Shown: positions 45,330 through 57,610, numbered from the stretch's first letter. The stretch is DNA of 64,000 nucleotides from Inia geoffrensis (GCA_036417435.1 CM070904.1:58055908-58119907); one strand, 5' to 3'. Numbers and translations: made by a program. The notes: generated by a model not told the origin, from the sequence alone.

Positions 45330-48300
45330 TTAAATTCCATATATATGTGTTAGCATATGGTACTTGTCTTTCTCTTTCTGACTTACTTCACTCTGTATGA
45401 CAGACTCGAGGTCTATCCACCTCATTACAAATAGCTCAATTTCGTTTCTTTTAATGGCTGAGTAATATTTCATTGTATATATGTGCCACATCTTCTTTAT
45501 CCATTCATCCGACGATGGGCACTTAGGTTGTTTCCATCTCCGGGCTATTGTAAATAGAACTGCAATGAACATTTTCGTACATGACTCTTTTTGAATTTTG
45601 GTTTTCTCAGGGTATATGCCCAGTAGTGGGATTGCTGGGTCATATGGTAGTTCTATTTGTAGTTTTTTAAGGAACCTCCATACTGTTCTCCATAGTGGCT
45701 GAACCAATTCACATTCCCACCAACAGTGCAAGAGTGTTCCCTTTTCTCCACACCCTCTCCAGCATTTATTGTTTCTAGATTTCTTGATGATGGCCATTCT
45801 GACTGGTGTAAGATGATATCTCATTGTAGTTTTGATTTGCATTTCTCTAATGATTAATGATGTTGAGCATTCTTTCATGTGTTTGTTGGCAATCTGTATA
45901 TCTTCTTTGGAGAAATGTCTATTTAGGTCTTCTGCCCATTTTTGGATTGGGTTGTTTGTTTTTTTGTTATTGAGCTGCATGAGCTGCTTGTAAATTTTGG
46001 AGATTAATCCTTTGTCAGTTGCTTCATTTGAAAATATTTTCTCCCATTGTGAGAGTTGTCTTTTCATCTTGCTTATGGTTTCCTTTGATGTGCAAAAGCT
46101 TTTAAGCTTCATTAGGTCCCATTTGTTTATTTTTGTTTTCATTTTCATTTCTCTAGGAGGTGGGTCAAAAAGGATCTTGCTGTGATTTATGTCATAGAGT
46201 GTTCTGCCTATGTTTTCCTCTAAGACTTTTATACTGTCTGGCCTTACGGTTAAGTCTTTAATTCATTTTGGGTTTATTTTTGTGTATGGTGTTAAGGAGT
46301 GTTCCAATTTCATTCTTTTACATGTAGCTGTACAGTTTTCCCAACACCACTTATTGAAGAGGCTGTCTTTTCTCCATTGTATATTCTTGCCTCCTTTATC
46401 AAAAATAAGGTAACCACACATGTGTGAGTTTATCTCTGGGCTTTCTATCCTGTTCCATTGATCTATATGTCTGTTTTTGTGCCAGTACCATACTGTCTTC
46501 GTTACTGTAGCTTTGTAGTATTGTCTGAAGTCCGGGAGCCTGATTCCTCCAGCTCTGTTTTTCTTTCTTGAGATTGCTTTGGTTATTCAGGGTCTTTTGT
46601 GTTTCCATACAAATTGTGAAATTTTTTGTTCGAGTTCTGTGAAAAATGCCATTGGTAGTTTGATAGGGATTGCATTGAATATGTACATTGCTTTGGGTAG
46701 TAAAGTCATTTTCACAATGTTGATTTTTCCGATCCAAGCACAAGGTATATCTCTCCATCTGTTTGTATCATCTTCAATTTCTTTCATCAGTGTCTTATAG
46801 TTTTCTGCATATAGGTCTTTTGTGTCCTTAAGTAGGTTTACTCCTATGTATTTTATTCATTTTGTTGCAGCGGTAAATGGGAGTGTTTCCTTAATTTCTC
46901 TTTCAGTGTATAGGAATGCAAGAGATTTCTGTGCATTAATTTTGTATCCTGCTACTTTACCAAATTCATTGATTAGCTCTAATAGTTTTTGGTAGCATCT
47001 TTAGTATTCTCTATAGTGTAGTATGTCATCTGCAAACAGTGACAGCTTTACATCTTCTTTTCCGATTTGGATTCCTTTTATTTCTTTTTCTTCTCTGATT
47101 GTTGTGGTTAAAACTTCCAAAACTATGTTGAATAAGAGTGGTGAGAGTGGGCAACCTTCACTTGTTTCTGATCTTAGAGGAAATGGTTTCAGTTTTCACC
47201 ACTGAGAATGATGTTGGCTGTGGGTTTGTCATATATGGCCTTTATTATGTTGAGGTAAGTTCCCTCTATGCCTACTTTCTGCAGGGTTTTTATCATAAAT
47301 GGGTGTTGAATTTTGTTAAAAGCTTTTTCTTCATCTATTGAGATGATCATATGGTTTTTCTCCTTCAGTTTGTTAATATGGTTTATCACATTGATTAATT
47401 TGTGTATATTGAAGAATCCTTGCACCCCTGGGATAAACCCCACTTGATCATGGTGTATAATCCTTTTAATGTGCTGTTGGATTCTATTTACTAGTATTTT
47501 GTTGAAGATTTTTGCATCTATGTTCATCAGTGATATTGGCCTGTGGTTTTCTTTCTTTGTGACATCTTTGTCTGGTTTTGGTATCAGGGTGATGGTGGCC
47601 TCGTAGAATGAGTTTGGGAGTGTTCCTCCCTCTGCTATATTTTGGAAGAATTTGAGAAGGATAGGTGTTAGCTCTTCTCTAAATGTTTGATAGAATTCCC
47701 CTGTGAAGCCATCTGGTCCTGGGCTTTTGTTTGTTGGAAGATTATTAATCACAGTTTCAATTTCAGTGCTTGTGATTGGTCTGTTTATATTTTCTATTTC
47801 TTCCTGATTCAGTCTTGGAAGGTTGTGCTTTTCTAAGAACTTGTCCATTTCTTTTAGGTCGTCCATTTTATTGGCATATAGTTGCTTGTAGTAATCTCTC
47901 ATGATCATTTTTATTTCTGCAGTGTCAGTTGTTACTTCTTCTTCATTTATAATTCTGTTGATTTGAGTCTTCTCCCTTTTTTTTCTTGATGAGTCTGGCT
48001 AACGGCTTATCAGTTTTGTTTATCTTCTCAAAGAACCAGCTTTTAGTTTTATTGATTTTTGGTCTTGTTTCCTTCATTTCATTTTCATTTATTTCTGATC
48101 TGATAGTTATGATTTCTTTCCTGCTGCTTAATTTGGGATTTTTTTGTTCTTTTTTCTCTAATTGCTTTAGGTGTAAGTTTAGGTTGTTTATTTGAGATGT
48201 TTCTTGTTTTTTGAGGTAAGATTGTATTGCTATAAACTTCCCTCTTAGAATTGTTTTTGCTGCATCCCTTAGGTTTTGGGTCATCATGTTTTCATTGTTA

Positions 48301-49125
48301 TTTGTTTCTAGGTATTTTTTTCACTTCCTCTTTGATTTCTTCAGTGACCTCTTGGTTATTTAGTACTGTATTGTTTAGCTTCCATGTTCTTGTATTTTTA
48401 CAGTTTTTTTCTTCCTGTAATTGATATCGTGTCTCATAGCATTGTGGTTGGAAAAGATACTTGATACAAGTTTAGTTTTCTTAAATTTACCAGTGCTAGA
48501 TTTGTGACCCAAGATATGACCTATCCTGGAGAATTTTCCATGAGCACTTGAGAAGAAAGCAAATTCTGTTGTTTTTGGATGGAATGTCCTATAAATATCA
48601 ATCAAGTCCATCTTGTTTAATGTTTTATTTAAAGCTTGTGTTTCCTTATTTATTTTCGCTTTGGATGATCTGTCCATTGGTGAAAGTGGGGTGTTAAAGT
48701 CCCCTACTATGATTGTGTTACTGTCAATTTCCCCTTTTATAGCTGTTAACATTTGCCTTATGTATTGAGGTGCTTTATGTTCGGTGCATATTTACAATTG
48801 TTATATCTTCTTCTTGGATTGATCCCTTGATCATTATGCAGTGTCCGTCTTTGTCCCTTGTGATACTCTTTATTTTAAAGTCTATTTTGTCTGATATGAG
48901 AATTGATACTCCAGCTTTCTTTTGATTTCCATTTGCATGAAATATCTTTTTCCATCCCCTCACTTTCAGCCTGTATGTGTCCCTAGGTCTGAAGTGGCTC
49001 TCTTGTAGACAGCACATATATGGGTCTTGTTTTTATATCCATTCAGCCTGTCTATGTCTTTTGGTTGGAGCATTTAATCCATTTATATTTAAGGTAATTA
49101 TCAATATGTATGTTCCTATTCCCAT
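45330..49125 (-). pseudogene. L1 copy 3 ORF2, broken
   Basis: Natural limits by comparison with copy 1 are 49125 (ATG) to 45330 (stop). Open pieces are 49017-48775 (QESHF and KAGVSIL of the endonuclease), 48752-48375 ([15 protein letters not shown]), 48287-47943 (linker), 47908-47189 (N-terminal half of the reverse transcriptase, with the [13 protein letters not shown] and [11 protein letters not shown] motifs), 46787-46587, and 46148-45330 (272 codons holding the CWRGC...HCWWEC end and the native C-terminus). The active-site FADD region near 47030 is legible on the DNA but lies in a damaged frame. Several stops and indels make it non-functional. Confidence 0.93.
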
Positions 49126-49182
49126 TTTCTTAATTGTTTTGGGTTTGTTTTGTAGGTCTTTTCCTTCTCTTGTGTTTCCTGC

Positions 49183-50047
49183 CTAGAGAAGTTCCTTTAA
49201 CATTTGTTGTAAAGCTGGTTTGGTGTTGTGGAATTCTCTTAGCATTTGCTTGTCTGTAAAGGTTTTACTTTCTCCGTCAAATCTGAAAGAATCCTTGCTG
49301 GGTAGAGTAATCTTGTTTGTAGGTTTTTCCCTTTCATCACTTTAAATATGTCCTGCCAGTCCCTTCTGGCCTGCAGAGTTTCTGCTGAAAGATCAGCTGT
49401 TACCCTTATGGGAATTCCCTTGTTTGTTATTTGTTGTTTTTCCCTTGCTGCTTTTAGCATTTTTTCTTTGTATTTAATTTTTGATAGTTTGATTAATATG
49501 TGTCTTGGCGTGTGTGTCCTTGGATTTATCTCTGTGCTTCCTGGACTTGATTAACTATTTCCTTTCCCATATTAGGAAGTTTTCAACTATAATCTCTTCA
49601 GATATTTTCTCAGTCCCTTTCTTTTTCTTTTCTTCTTCTGGTAATTCGAATGTTGGTGCATTTAATTTTGTCCCTGAGGTCTCTTGAGTCTTTCCTCAAT
49701 TCTTTTCATTCTTTTTTCTTTATTCTGCTCTGTGTAGTTATTTCCACTATTTTATCTTCCAGGTCACTTATCCTTTCTTCTGCTTCAGTTATTCTGCTAT
49801 TGATTCCTTTTTGAGAATTTTAAATTTATTTATTGTGTTGTTCATCATTGTTTGCTCTGTAGTTCTTCTTGGTCCTTGTTAAACATTTTTTGTATTTTCT
49901 CCATTCTATTTGCAAGATTTTGGATCATCTTTACTATCATCATTCTCATTCTTTTTCAGGTAGACTGCCTATTTCCTCTTCATTTGTTTTTTCTAGTTGG
50001 ATTTTGTCTTACTCCTTCATCTGCTGTGTGTTTCTCTGTCTTCTCAT
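49183..50047 (-). pseudogene. L1 copy 3 ORF1, broken
   Basis: Start (MRRQRNTQQMKE, at 50047) and stop (49183) are placed by comparison with copy 1. The coiled-coil part has indels and stops; the C-terminal piece 49460-49239 keeps the IPIRVTADLSAETLQARRDW core. Not functional. Confidence 0.88.
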
Positions 50048-51601
50048 TTTGCTTAACTTACTGTGTTTGGGGTTTACTTTTTGCAGGCTGCAGATTTGTA
50101 GTTCCTGTTGTTTTTGGTGTCTGCCCCAGGTGGGTAAGGTTGGTTCAGTGGGTTGTGTAGGCTTCCTGGTGGAGGGGACTGGTGTCTGTGTTCTGGTGGA
50201 TGAGACTGTATCTTGTCTTTCTGGTGGGGACATCCAGTGGTGTGTTTTGAGGGTTTCTGAACTTATTATGACTTTAGGCAATCTCTTTGCTAATGGGTGG
50301 TGTTGTGTTCCTCTCTTGCTAGTTGTTTGGCATAGGGTGTCCAGCACTGGAGCTTGCTGGTCGTTGAGTGGAGCTGGGTCTTAGCGTTGAGATGAACATC
50401 TCTGAGAGAGCACTCACCGATTGATATTATGTGGGGCCCAGAGGTCTCTGCTGGTCCAATGTCCTGAGCTCTTGTCTCCTACCTTAGAGGCTCAGGCCTG
50501 ACACCTGGACGGAGCACCAAGACCCTGTCAGCCACACGGATCAGAAGAAAAGGGAGGGAAAAAAAGAAACAAAAAAATAAAGTTATTATAATAAAAAATA
50601 AAAATATGTTATTAAAATAAAAAGTAATTAAAAAAAAGAAGAAAGCAACCAAACCAATAAACAAATTCACCAATGAAAACTATACTAAGTAAAATATAAA
50701 AATTAGAAACTAGTCAGTCGCATACAGTAAACCCCAAGTCTATAGTTGCTCCCAAAGTCTACAGCCTCAGTTTTTGGATGATTCATTGTCTATTCTGGTG
50801 GACCCTGGAAGTGGCAGGCTGCACAGGCTCTGGGAGGGCAGGTGTGTATAATGATGTGTGCTTGCACACAGGCTTCCTGGTGGCTGCAGCAGTAGCCTTA
50901 GCATTTCATGCCCATCTCTGGTGTCTGCGCTGATAGCCGTGGCTCGTGCCCATCTCTGGAGCTTGTTTAGGCCATGCTCTGAATCCCCTCTCCTCATGCA
51001 CCCTGAAACAACAGTCTTTTGCCTCTTAGGCAGGTCCAGACATTTTCCTGGACTCCCTCCCAGCTAGCTCTGGTGCACTAGCACTCTTCAGGCTGTGTTC
51101 ACGCAGCCAACCCCAGTCCTCTCCCTGGGATCTGACCTCCGAAACCTAAGCCTCAGCTCCCAGCCCCCGCCCCTGCCCCAGTGGGTGAGCAGACAAGCCT
51201 CTCAGGCTGGTGAGTGCTGGTCGGCACTGATCCTCTGTGCGGGGATCTCTCTGCTTCGCCCTCTGCACCCCTGTTGCTGTGCTCTCCTCTGTGGCTGCGA
51301 AGCTTCCCCCCTCTGCCACCCACAGTCTCCGCCCGCGAAGGGGCTTCCTAGTGTGTGGAAACCTTTCCTCCTTCACAGCTCCCTCCCAGAGTTGCAGGTC
51401 CTGTCCCTATTCTTTTGTCTCTGTTTTTTCTTTTTTTCTTTTGCCCTACCCAGGTACGTGGGGAGTTTCTTGTCCTGTGGGAAGTCTGAGGTCTTCTGCC
51501 AGCATTCAGTAGGTGTTCTGTAGGAGTTGTTCCACATGTAGATGTACTTCTGATGTATTTGTGGGGAGGAAGGTGATCTCCACGTCTTACTCCTCCACTA
51601 T
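50048..51601 (-). promoter_or_regulatory. L1 copy 3 5' UTR, CpG-decayed
   Basis: About 1.55 kb. It keeps the 70-bp module of copy 1 (about 51010-51078), the ~200-bp module of copy 2 (about 50800-51003) and a T/A-rich version of the pyrimidine module (about 50500-50770), but lacks the ~310-bp CpG-rich module that both other copies have (junction about 50793-50801). Frames across it (up to 171 codons) are shadows. Confidence 0.8.
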
Positions 51602-51624
51602 TGTGAAGGTCCAAAGACATAAAA

Positions 51625-52370
51625 TTCTTATTGAGTTCATTATTCTAGACCTCAACAATGTTTATAGTGTACATGAATAACCTAATATTTGATATGATTT
51701 AATTATACAACTTCTATTATAGTTTTAAACATAGCATGTTCTAAAACTTCCCCAAATATAAAGCTGAAATGAGCTAAGCTAATTTTCCCCACCTTCCATA
51801 ATATTTTCATGCTATTTGGTTTCAAACAAGTTTTAGTTGTTTCCAATTTGCAGCAGATTTCATGATACTACACAACGTTGAGCTCTGGCAACTTTCTAAA
51901 CCAATGTGGCAAGTTCCAAGAGCTGAAATAAGTTAGCAAATTGTTTATTGGAGTTTTGTGAAAATGAAAATTTATTGTGCAAATCTGATAAATTTTGGAT
52001 TTATTTATTTATTTACCTGGATGCTTTCATGTGCAATGGAATACTCATTTATTAGAGAATGAAAGTTATATTCTCCATGCTCTGTAGTTCTTTCTATAGT
52101 TCTATGACATGAGTCTATTTGAAATTATGATACCAGTTGAATAGACAAAGAATGAACCATTCAGAGAAATATTTTTGAACCACTTTGAGGTGCCATGTCG
52201 GTATAAGTTATTATCTACAAAATTCAATCAAGTGAAAAATTTGATATAATTATTTTAATAATATGGTCGTATTTTAATTAGTACAGAAAACAATAATAGA
52301 CCATTACTTATTTGTAATACCTGGTACAAGCACTTCTTTCTGAGATAAGGTATGCCTGCAGTCAGGAGCA
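51625..52370. other. Unique AT-rich DNA, no gene seen
   Basis: Nothing assignable. Confidence 0.5.
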
Positions 52371-52374
52371 AAGA

Positions 52375-52530
52375 AGCATGGTATTCTGGAAAGCAAAAAG
52401 ACTGGCAGTAGGAAGCTTAGTTTTATTTTTAGTTCTACCACTGCTTACTTCTTCAATATTGTGCACTTCCTTAACTTCTCTGGGCCTCTTCTTTTGTACC
52501 TAGACAGGAGTTGGAGGATATCTGAATTTG
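52375..52530 (+). repeat. MIR SINE fragment
   Basis: 'gcatggtattctggaaagca', 'ttagttctaccactgcttac' and 'cttccttaacttctctgggc' follow MIR order on the plus strand. Confidence 0.65.
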
Positions 52531-52659
52531 TTCCAGCAATATGATTCTCAGAGAGAGCATAGATTTTTAATGATAAACAAGGAAATAATTAATGTGTATA
52601 TGTCACTTTCTCTTTGATTTGATTTCTCTGCTTATAATTTGTAATATTTCTCTTTGTCA

Positions 52660-52925
52660 GTATGGTATGTTAGTTAATGATATGGGTTATGGAAACAGAT
52701 CACCTGTGTTTGAATTTTTGCTCTCTCTCTCTAAATGATTACTAAGTGTAATCTTGTATACATTTCTTAATTTCTCTGCACCTCAGTCTTTTGATCTGTA
52801 CAGTGGTGATTATGCTGGTACTGAATGCATAGATTATCATAGGGACTAAGTGAGTTTGCACATGTAAATGCGTTTAAATGGTTTCTGACACATAGTAAAC
52901 ATCATTCAATAAATGTTAACTGTTT
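52660..52925 (+). repeat. MIR SINE, nearly complete
   Basis: 'gttagttaatgatatgggtt', 'cacctgtgtttgaatttttg', 'tgtacagtggtgattatgct', 'gactaagtgagtttgcacat' and 'cattcaataaatgttaactg' trace the whole MIR consensus from head to tail. Confidence 0.85.
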
Positions 52926-53540
52926 GTGTCTTTTTCAATCTTTTATTCTTTTTACTTTTTATCTCATTTGGGAATAAGGATGATATAAAAATGGAGCCAT
53001 GGCTCTATGAAAAGCACTGTGCTATGTAAGTGTGACTGGTCATAAGAGATGATGATTCATATAAAGGGACTTTTAGGCTACTGTTCAAACTAAGTATTTC
53101 TAGAGGAAGAATTTTTAAAAGTTGTCTATGCTTCACTTTGTAATTAATTTTATATAAAAGTAAAAATTTTGGCTTTTTTTCTTTGCTCCATATAATTGAC
53201 TTCCGTAATTTTGAAAATATACCCAGAAATGAACGTACGCATTTTATGCAAAGTACATATAAAATGTATCATAAAAATATTGCCTAGTAATGTTTCCACT
53301 ACATATTCATCTAAATTCAAATCACTTACTATTTCAGGCTTTATTCTCTCTAATAAAAAAGAAGCTTTCTCCCAAACCCACAACAACTTTAAATTGTTGT
53401 CTCTGGTCACATGCCATATTTTCCACAAACATGATTAAATCCTTTAACTAACTCAGCACTTTTGTGGGCACCTAAAACAGATGCTTAAAGTGACAACTTT
53501 GTCCAAACACTTTAAATCCGTCTTCTTTTATTCTTACTTT
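52926..53540. other. Unique AT-rich DNA, no gene seen
   Basis: Two opposite 80-92-codon frames overlap at 53150-53438; neither has family features and mutual overlap argues for chance. Confidence 0.5.
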
Positions 53541-53559
53541 CTTTTGTGACCTGGATCTG

Positions 53560-54060
53560 GCTGCCAGTGCACATGAAAGAAATTACAAAAGCTTCTCAGT
53601 CACTGCAACTCTGGTTCCTTTTGCACTACAGCATTTGTCATTGCCAAAACAGCAGAGTTTAATTAAGTGTTGTGAGCAGCCTAGTGAGAAACACACTTTA
53701 AATTAAACCTCTGTACATGCTGCTATTGGTTCTTTACCTCCTGAACAATCAGCGGGGTGTTAGGCATAAATTCCGTCTCTCAAGGGAAACGCAGCTCCAT
53801 GCACCTCTAGCAATTCATAAATGATCCTGCTTTCTCAAAACCATATCTTATTAAAGCACATTTAATTATTTCTAGTTTTAAACACCGATAGATGAAGGCG
53901 ATAATTAATGTGCCTACCACTAAACATTTTATTTACTCTTGATATATTAATGGTATTATCAAGAAAATATGCTACAGTTTCAGGTTTAACAAAATTACAT
54001 GGCAAATTATCTTTTGATGCATCAAGCAATTGTTAATATAATGGAATAAATTATTTTAAC
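53560..54060. other. Repeat-poor block, candidate conserved non-coding element
   Basis: No recognisable repeat in about 500 bp, balanced composition at its left half, and many TAATTA/ATTAAA-type homeodomain cores (about 53660, 53703, 53852, 53865, 53904). This resembles developmental enhancers in gene deserts. Conservation is untested, so the call is inference. Confidence 0.33.
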
Positions 54061-56025
54061 ACCTCAGTAGTAATGGATGGGTAAAAGAATATAAGCATTT
54101 TAATTTTCAGAATGTTTTTGCAATTACACATTTCAGGTGACACTTAAATCAATGATGCAAGTGTTTGGAATTTTAGAAACTGAAACAAAAGAACAATTTA
54201 GAAGTATGACTTGTGGGTTTCTTAAATGCAAAGGATATAAGCAGTGTACCTTGTCTTCTCCTAAAATCAAAGTTCTGGCACAATGTTTGTGTGAAAAGCA
54301 AAATAATTGCTTCTTAAAATTAAATTTATATGTGCTCAGTCCCACTTAAAATTTCACATTTAGATTTTTGCTTAAAATGAAAAGAAGAGTGACATGTAAG
54401 TTTTAAATCTATTTGGTTAAATACAGTCTCATATAAAATAATGGTGATGATTTTTCTCAACTGAGCAGAGTTTATCAGAGCACATGAACAGTCAGGATAG
54501 ATGACCATATCCATAAAATATCCTTGACTTGTTCCACAGCACCATGGGGTAATTTCACACTCTGGAGGACATTCTCAAGATAGACCTGCTCTACCAAGAT
54601 GCAGAAAAGATGATCTATTATTCAGCAGAATTAGGCACAAGTATTTACCTGTTCTCCATTAGTCTGGGTCCTATATCTTATCTTTCATGTTTGGCAAATT
54701 TCAATAATGTCGATGCTGCTAAAAGCTTTCCATTGATTAGGGAGTTCTTGCCTGGAACTTTAGAAGACAAGGAAAGAATGGATCATTGTCTATCATAAAA
54801 TCATTTAACTATAGTTTAACGAGAAGATGCCTCTCTAAAATATCTATTGACGCTGATTTAGTCTTTCCATTCCATGCTTATTACAAGTAGGTGAAGTAGA
54901 TTTCAGTGATTATACTGAAATATGCAAAAGGAGGTACACATGCAGCAACACCCACTTGAAATTAGGCAGGACTCTAAAATATTTCAGGATTAAAGTATTG
55001 GTTTATCTTGTAGTGATATTGATTGGCCTAACTTGATATAATTTATCAGAGTCATAAACATTCCATGGTGAAACCCTGCCCTGCCCCTGCTGGTTCAGCA
55101 ACTCTCCACATTCTGTCTCAATTCTTTCATTTGTTATCTTTCCCTTAGTCTTAGCTACATCTCTTACCTCAACCTCAGGTTAGCCTTTTTATGATATGTA
55201 CCTTAAGGGGTTTCTCTTTCAACCATTAGACACTGACAGTAGGGTTTAGAAAACTGCAGGGAGAGCGGAGAGACTAGATGGGTTCAGAATTGAAAAACAT
55301 TAGGTTAGAAAAATTCTGGGCTTGAAATAAACATTTTCAAGGCCCAAGAACTATATCAGCTCTGTATCTCCAAGATCACATGAAAATAGAACCAAATGGA
55401 TAAATGTGAGTCAAGCTTAAGATCTAATCCAAGCTTTGAAAAAAGTACAATGGTTCAAAACAACTAGTTTGCTAGTGAAGTTTTCGTATACAATCTGTCT
55501 ATTTCTCAGAAGTGCTTAAATTTAAAGGACAAGACCCCAAATAACAACTTTGGAAAAATCCATTTAATAGTATATATAATATACAACAAAAAAGAACAGC
55601 AATAAATTAGGGAAATAGGAAGATGAGGAAATCAACTAGTAAGCCTTTACAAGTTGCCATTTTTTAAGCAAGTCAGTCTAATAAATCAGAAACTATACTG
55701 TAACATTTTATTATATGTCATAATTCTTCTATAGTTTCAACTCTAGTCAATCATTATAGGAGATCTTCTAACAAAAGGCACTCCAAGATATAATTTTTAT
55801 TCCTTTCCCCCCCAATATATTACTTATTATTCTTATTTTTAACTAAAAAGATATTTAACACCACTGAAATGTTAACTAACATAGAAGTTTAAGAAAGGAA
55901 ATTATAATGACCATGACTCTATATTACTATGTGATCCCCATTCCCTGAAGTATACAATGATAAAGGATCAATGAAATCTATTCACACACAGCACTATGGT
56001 TATAAAACCTGTATAAACAAAAATA
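54061..56025. other. Unique AT-rich DNA, no gene seen
   Basis: Frames of 60-70 codons at 54133-54349 lie on both strands of the same DNA and are chance. Nothing else assignable. Confidence 0.5.
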
Positions 56026-56029
56026 CATA

Positions 56030-56420
56030 TTTAAAATAATGTAACAAAAATTATGCTTTGATATATATTTACTCTGCAACTTGCTTTATAAAGTTAATAT
56101 GTCATAGGCATTACTCCAGATCAGTGCATATAGCTTCATTTAAGTTGTATGGCTATAACAAAGTATATTCAAATACTTTCCTTTTTGAAAAACATTCCAG
56201 ATGATTCCAGCTTGGGCCTGCAAAAAAAAAAAAAATCTTTTATTTTCTGTAGGAGAGATGTCATAAAGGGATTTTTTTAAATGGGCATTTGCAACTAGGA
56301 TAGATGCTGTCACATTTTCTAAATGTGATCTAAAATTTTCTAAAAGTTTGCAACAATTCATACTCCCACAGTAATATGGAGAGTTCCTAATTGTGCACAC
56401 TCTTCTAAAGGCTGGCTTTG
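56030..56420 (-). repeat. Old L1/HAL1-type 3' UTR, inverted
   Basis: 'gtcataaagggatttttttaaa', a 'caattcatactcccacagta' segment and 'gagttcctaattgtgcacac' resemble the inverted old L1/HAL1 3' UTR ('ggtcaaagggtatg', 'caatttatactcccaccagc'). Confidence 0.5.
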
Positions 56421-57465
56421 AACAAGTGGTCAAGGCACTTTATTAAGTGATAGTGATCTAAATATATCTAAAGAAATATCAGGCAATCCTATGGAATTCC
56501 ATAGCCAATGCAATCCCTGACTTTGCTTGAAATTATGAACACATTTCTGAAGTGTTTCCATTTATCTAATTCTGAAGAGAAAACAAAAACACTCATCTAT
56601 GGAAGCTTCTGGAATGGGGTGACTAGTGAGACAAAAAGAAATCAGGGCAAAAAGTTGAGTTATTCTAATATTTTTTCATAGTGTGTGCCCTTTTAATAAC
56701 TCAAAACACATGCAACATTAACTTAAATTCCTTCAACAGTGACTTACTTTATCCTGTTAATTCACTTTTAAATTAAAATGAAATGTTGAAATTTATATCT
56801 ACTATTTATACCATCCAAGTGTCTTATTGTATAAAACAAAGCTGAGAAAATGTTCTAGAATACAACTACCCACTACTATTTTTTGATCGCTGAAGGACAA
56901 AATGGTAAGAATAGTTTATGTTCTATATACCCTGATCATCAAAAATAAAATTTTATTTCTGTAAAATGGGAATGTTAACATTGACTTACACTTTTTATGC
57001 ATATAATGAACTAATTAATGATCACTGAAAACACAAAGTGTCATATGTAGACTAATTAATTATAATAAAGGATTGCAACCAATAAAAATGCAATGAAAAT
57101 ATATAAACAAATTATGTTTTTCAGTAGTATTAACCTTAGAGAACACAAATTTGTAATTGTAGTGTTCTATTAAAACAAACAAAAAATTATATCCATCTCT
57201 TTAGGCCGTATGAACTTTTGCCATATGTTACTTGATTGCTATGATGCAATACACTTAATGCTTATGTTAATAATTGCTTTATAAAAATGCTTCTTTCACT
57301 CCAGATATTGAAGAATTTTTTGTAAAATGTAAAATTACATTTTAACAAATTAGAAAAACATTCACATATTTTAAAAAGATATATATGTATATGTTTTTAT
57401 TAAGCATATATTTATAATAGATAACATATGTTTGATATACATTAATGTATATTCATTTTCATTAA
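56421..57465. other. AT-rich unique DNA, no gene seen
   Basis: Very AT-rich at 56940-57480. Nothing assignable. Confidence 0.5.
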
Positions 57466-57469
57466 ATTA

Positions 57470-57610
57470 TGATTTATTATTCAATAAATACCTATTAAGA
57501 ATCAGTAAGTATGTCACAAAGTAGAGAGCTGAATAAGACATGGCCCTTATGTTAAAGAACACAATAAGAATCATGTAAAAAAATAATTTTAATAAAATAT
57601 GAAAACACTC
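57470..57610 (-). repeat. L2 LINE 3' fragment, inverted
   Basis: 'ttattcaataaatacctatt', 'gctgaataagacatggccct' and 'gttaaagaacacaataagaa' follow the inverted L2 3' end, diverged. Confidence 0.45.

Larger units (their letters stand above)
44958..51601 (-). mobile_element. Full-length LINE-1 (copy 3), inactivated
   Basis: Minus-strand L1 of about 6.6 kb from 'ttttttaacatctttattgg' (3' end) to 'acgtcttactcctccac' (5' end, missing only the first few bases including the YY1-like core). All domains can be traced but both ORFs are broken. CpG sites of its 5' UTR are mostly TG or CA, so it looks older than copies 1 and 2. Confidence 0.93.
43921..51624 (-). mobile_element. Composite nested L1 insertion bounded by one target duplication
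   Basis: The 13-bp word 'caaagacataaaa' is found at 43921-43933, just before an L1 3' end, and again at 51612-51624, just after the 5' end of a different full-length L1. Between them lie a 1-kb truncated L1 (43936-44955) and L1 copy 3 (44958-51601), both minus strand. The simplest reading is that copy 3 landed within the last few bases of the older truncated L1, pushing the outer duplicates apart. A short 'tattgt' match at about 44947-44952 and 51599-51604 could be the inner duplication. Confidence 0.75.

Noticed and set aside
49869..50384. 171-codon plus frame across L1 copy 3 5' UTR/ORF1
   Set aside because: Antisense shadow of the L1, rich in S, F and C; overlapping frames exist in other phases.
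54133..54349. Two overlapping 70-codon frames on opposite strands
   Set aside because: AT-rich unique DNA, no family features, chance expected.
57360..57490. AT-rich stretch as a possible replication origin or matrix attachment site
   Set aside because: Composition alone is not evidence; many similar stretches occur in the window.
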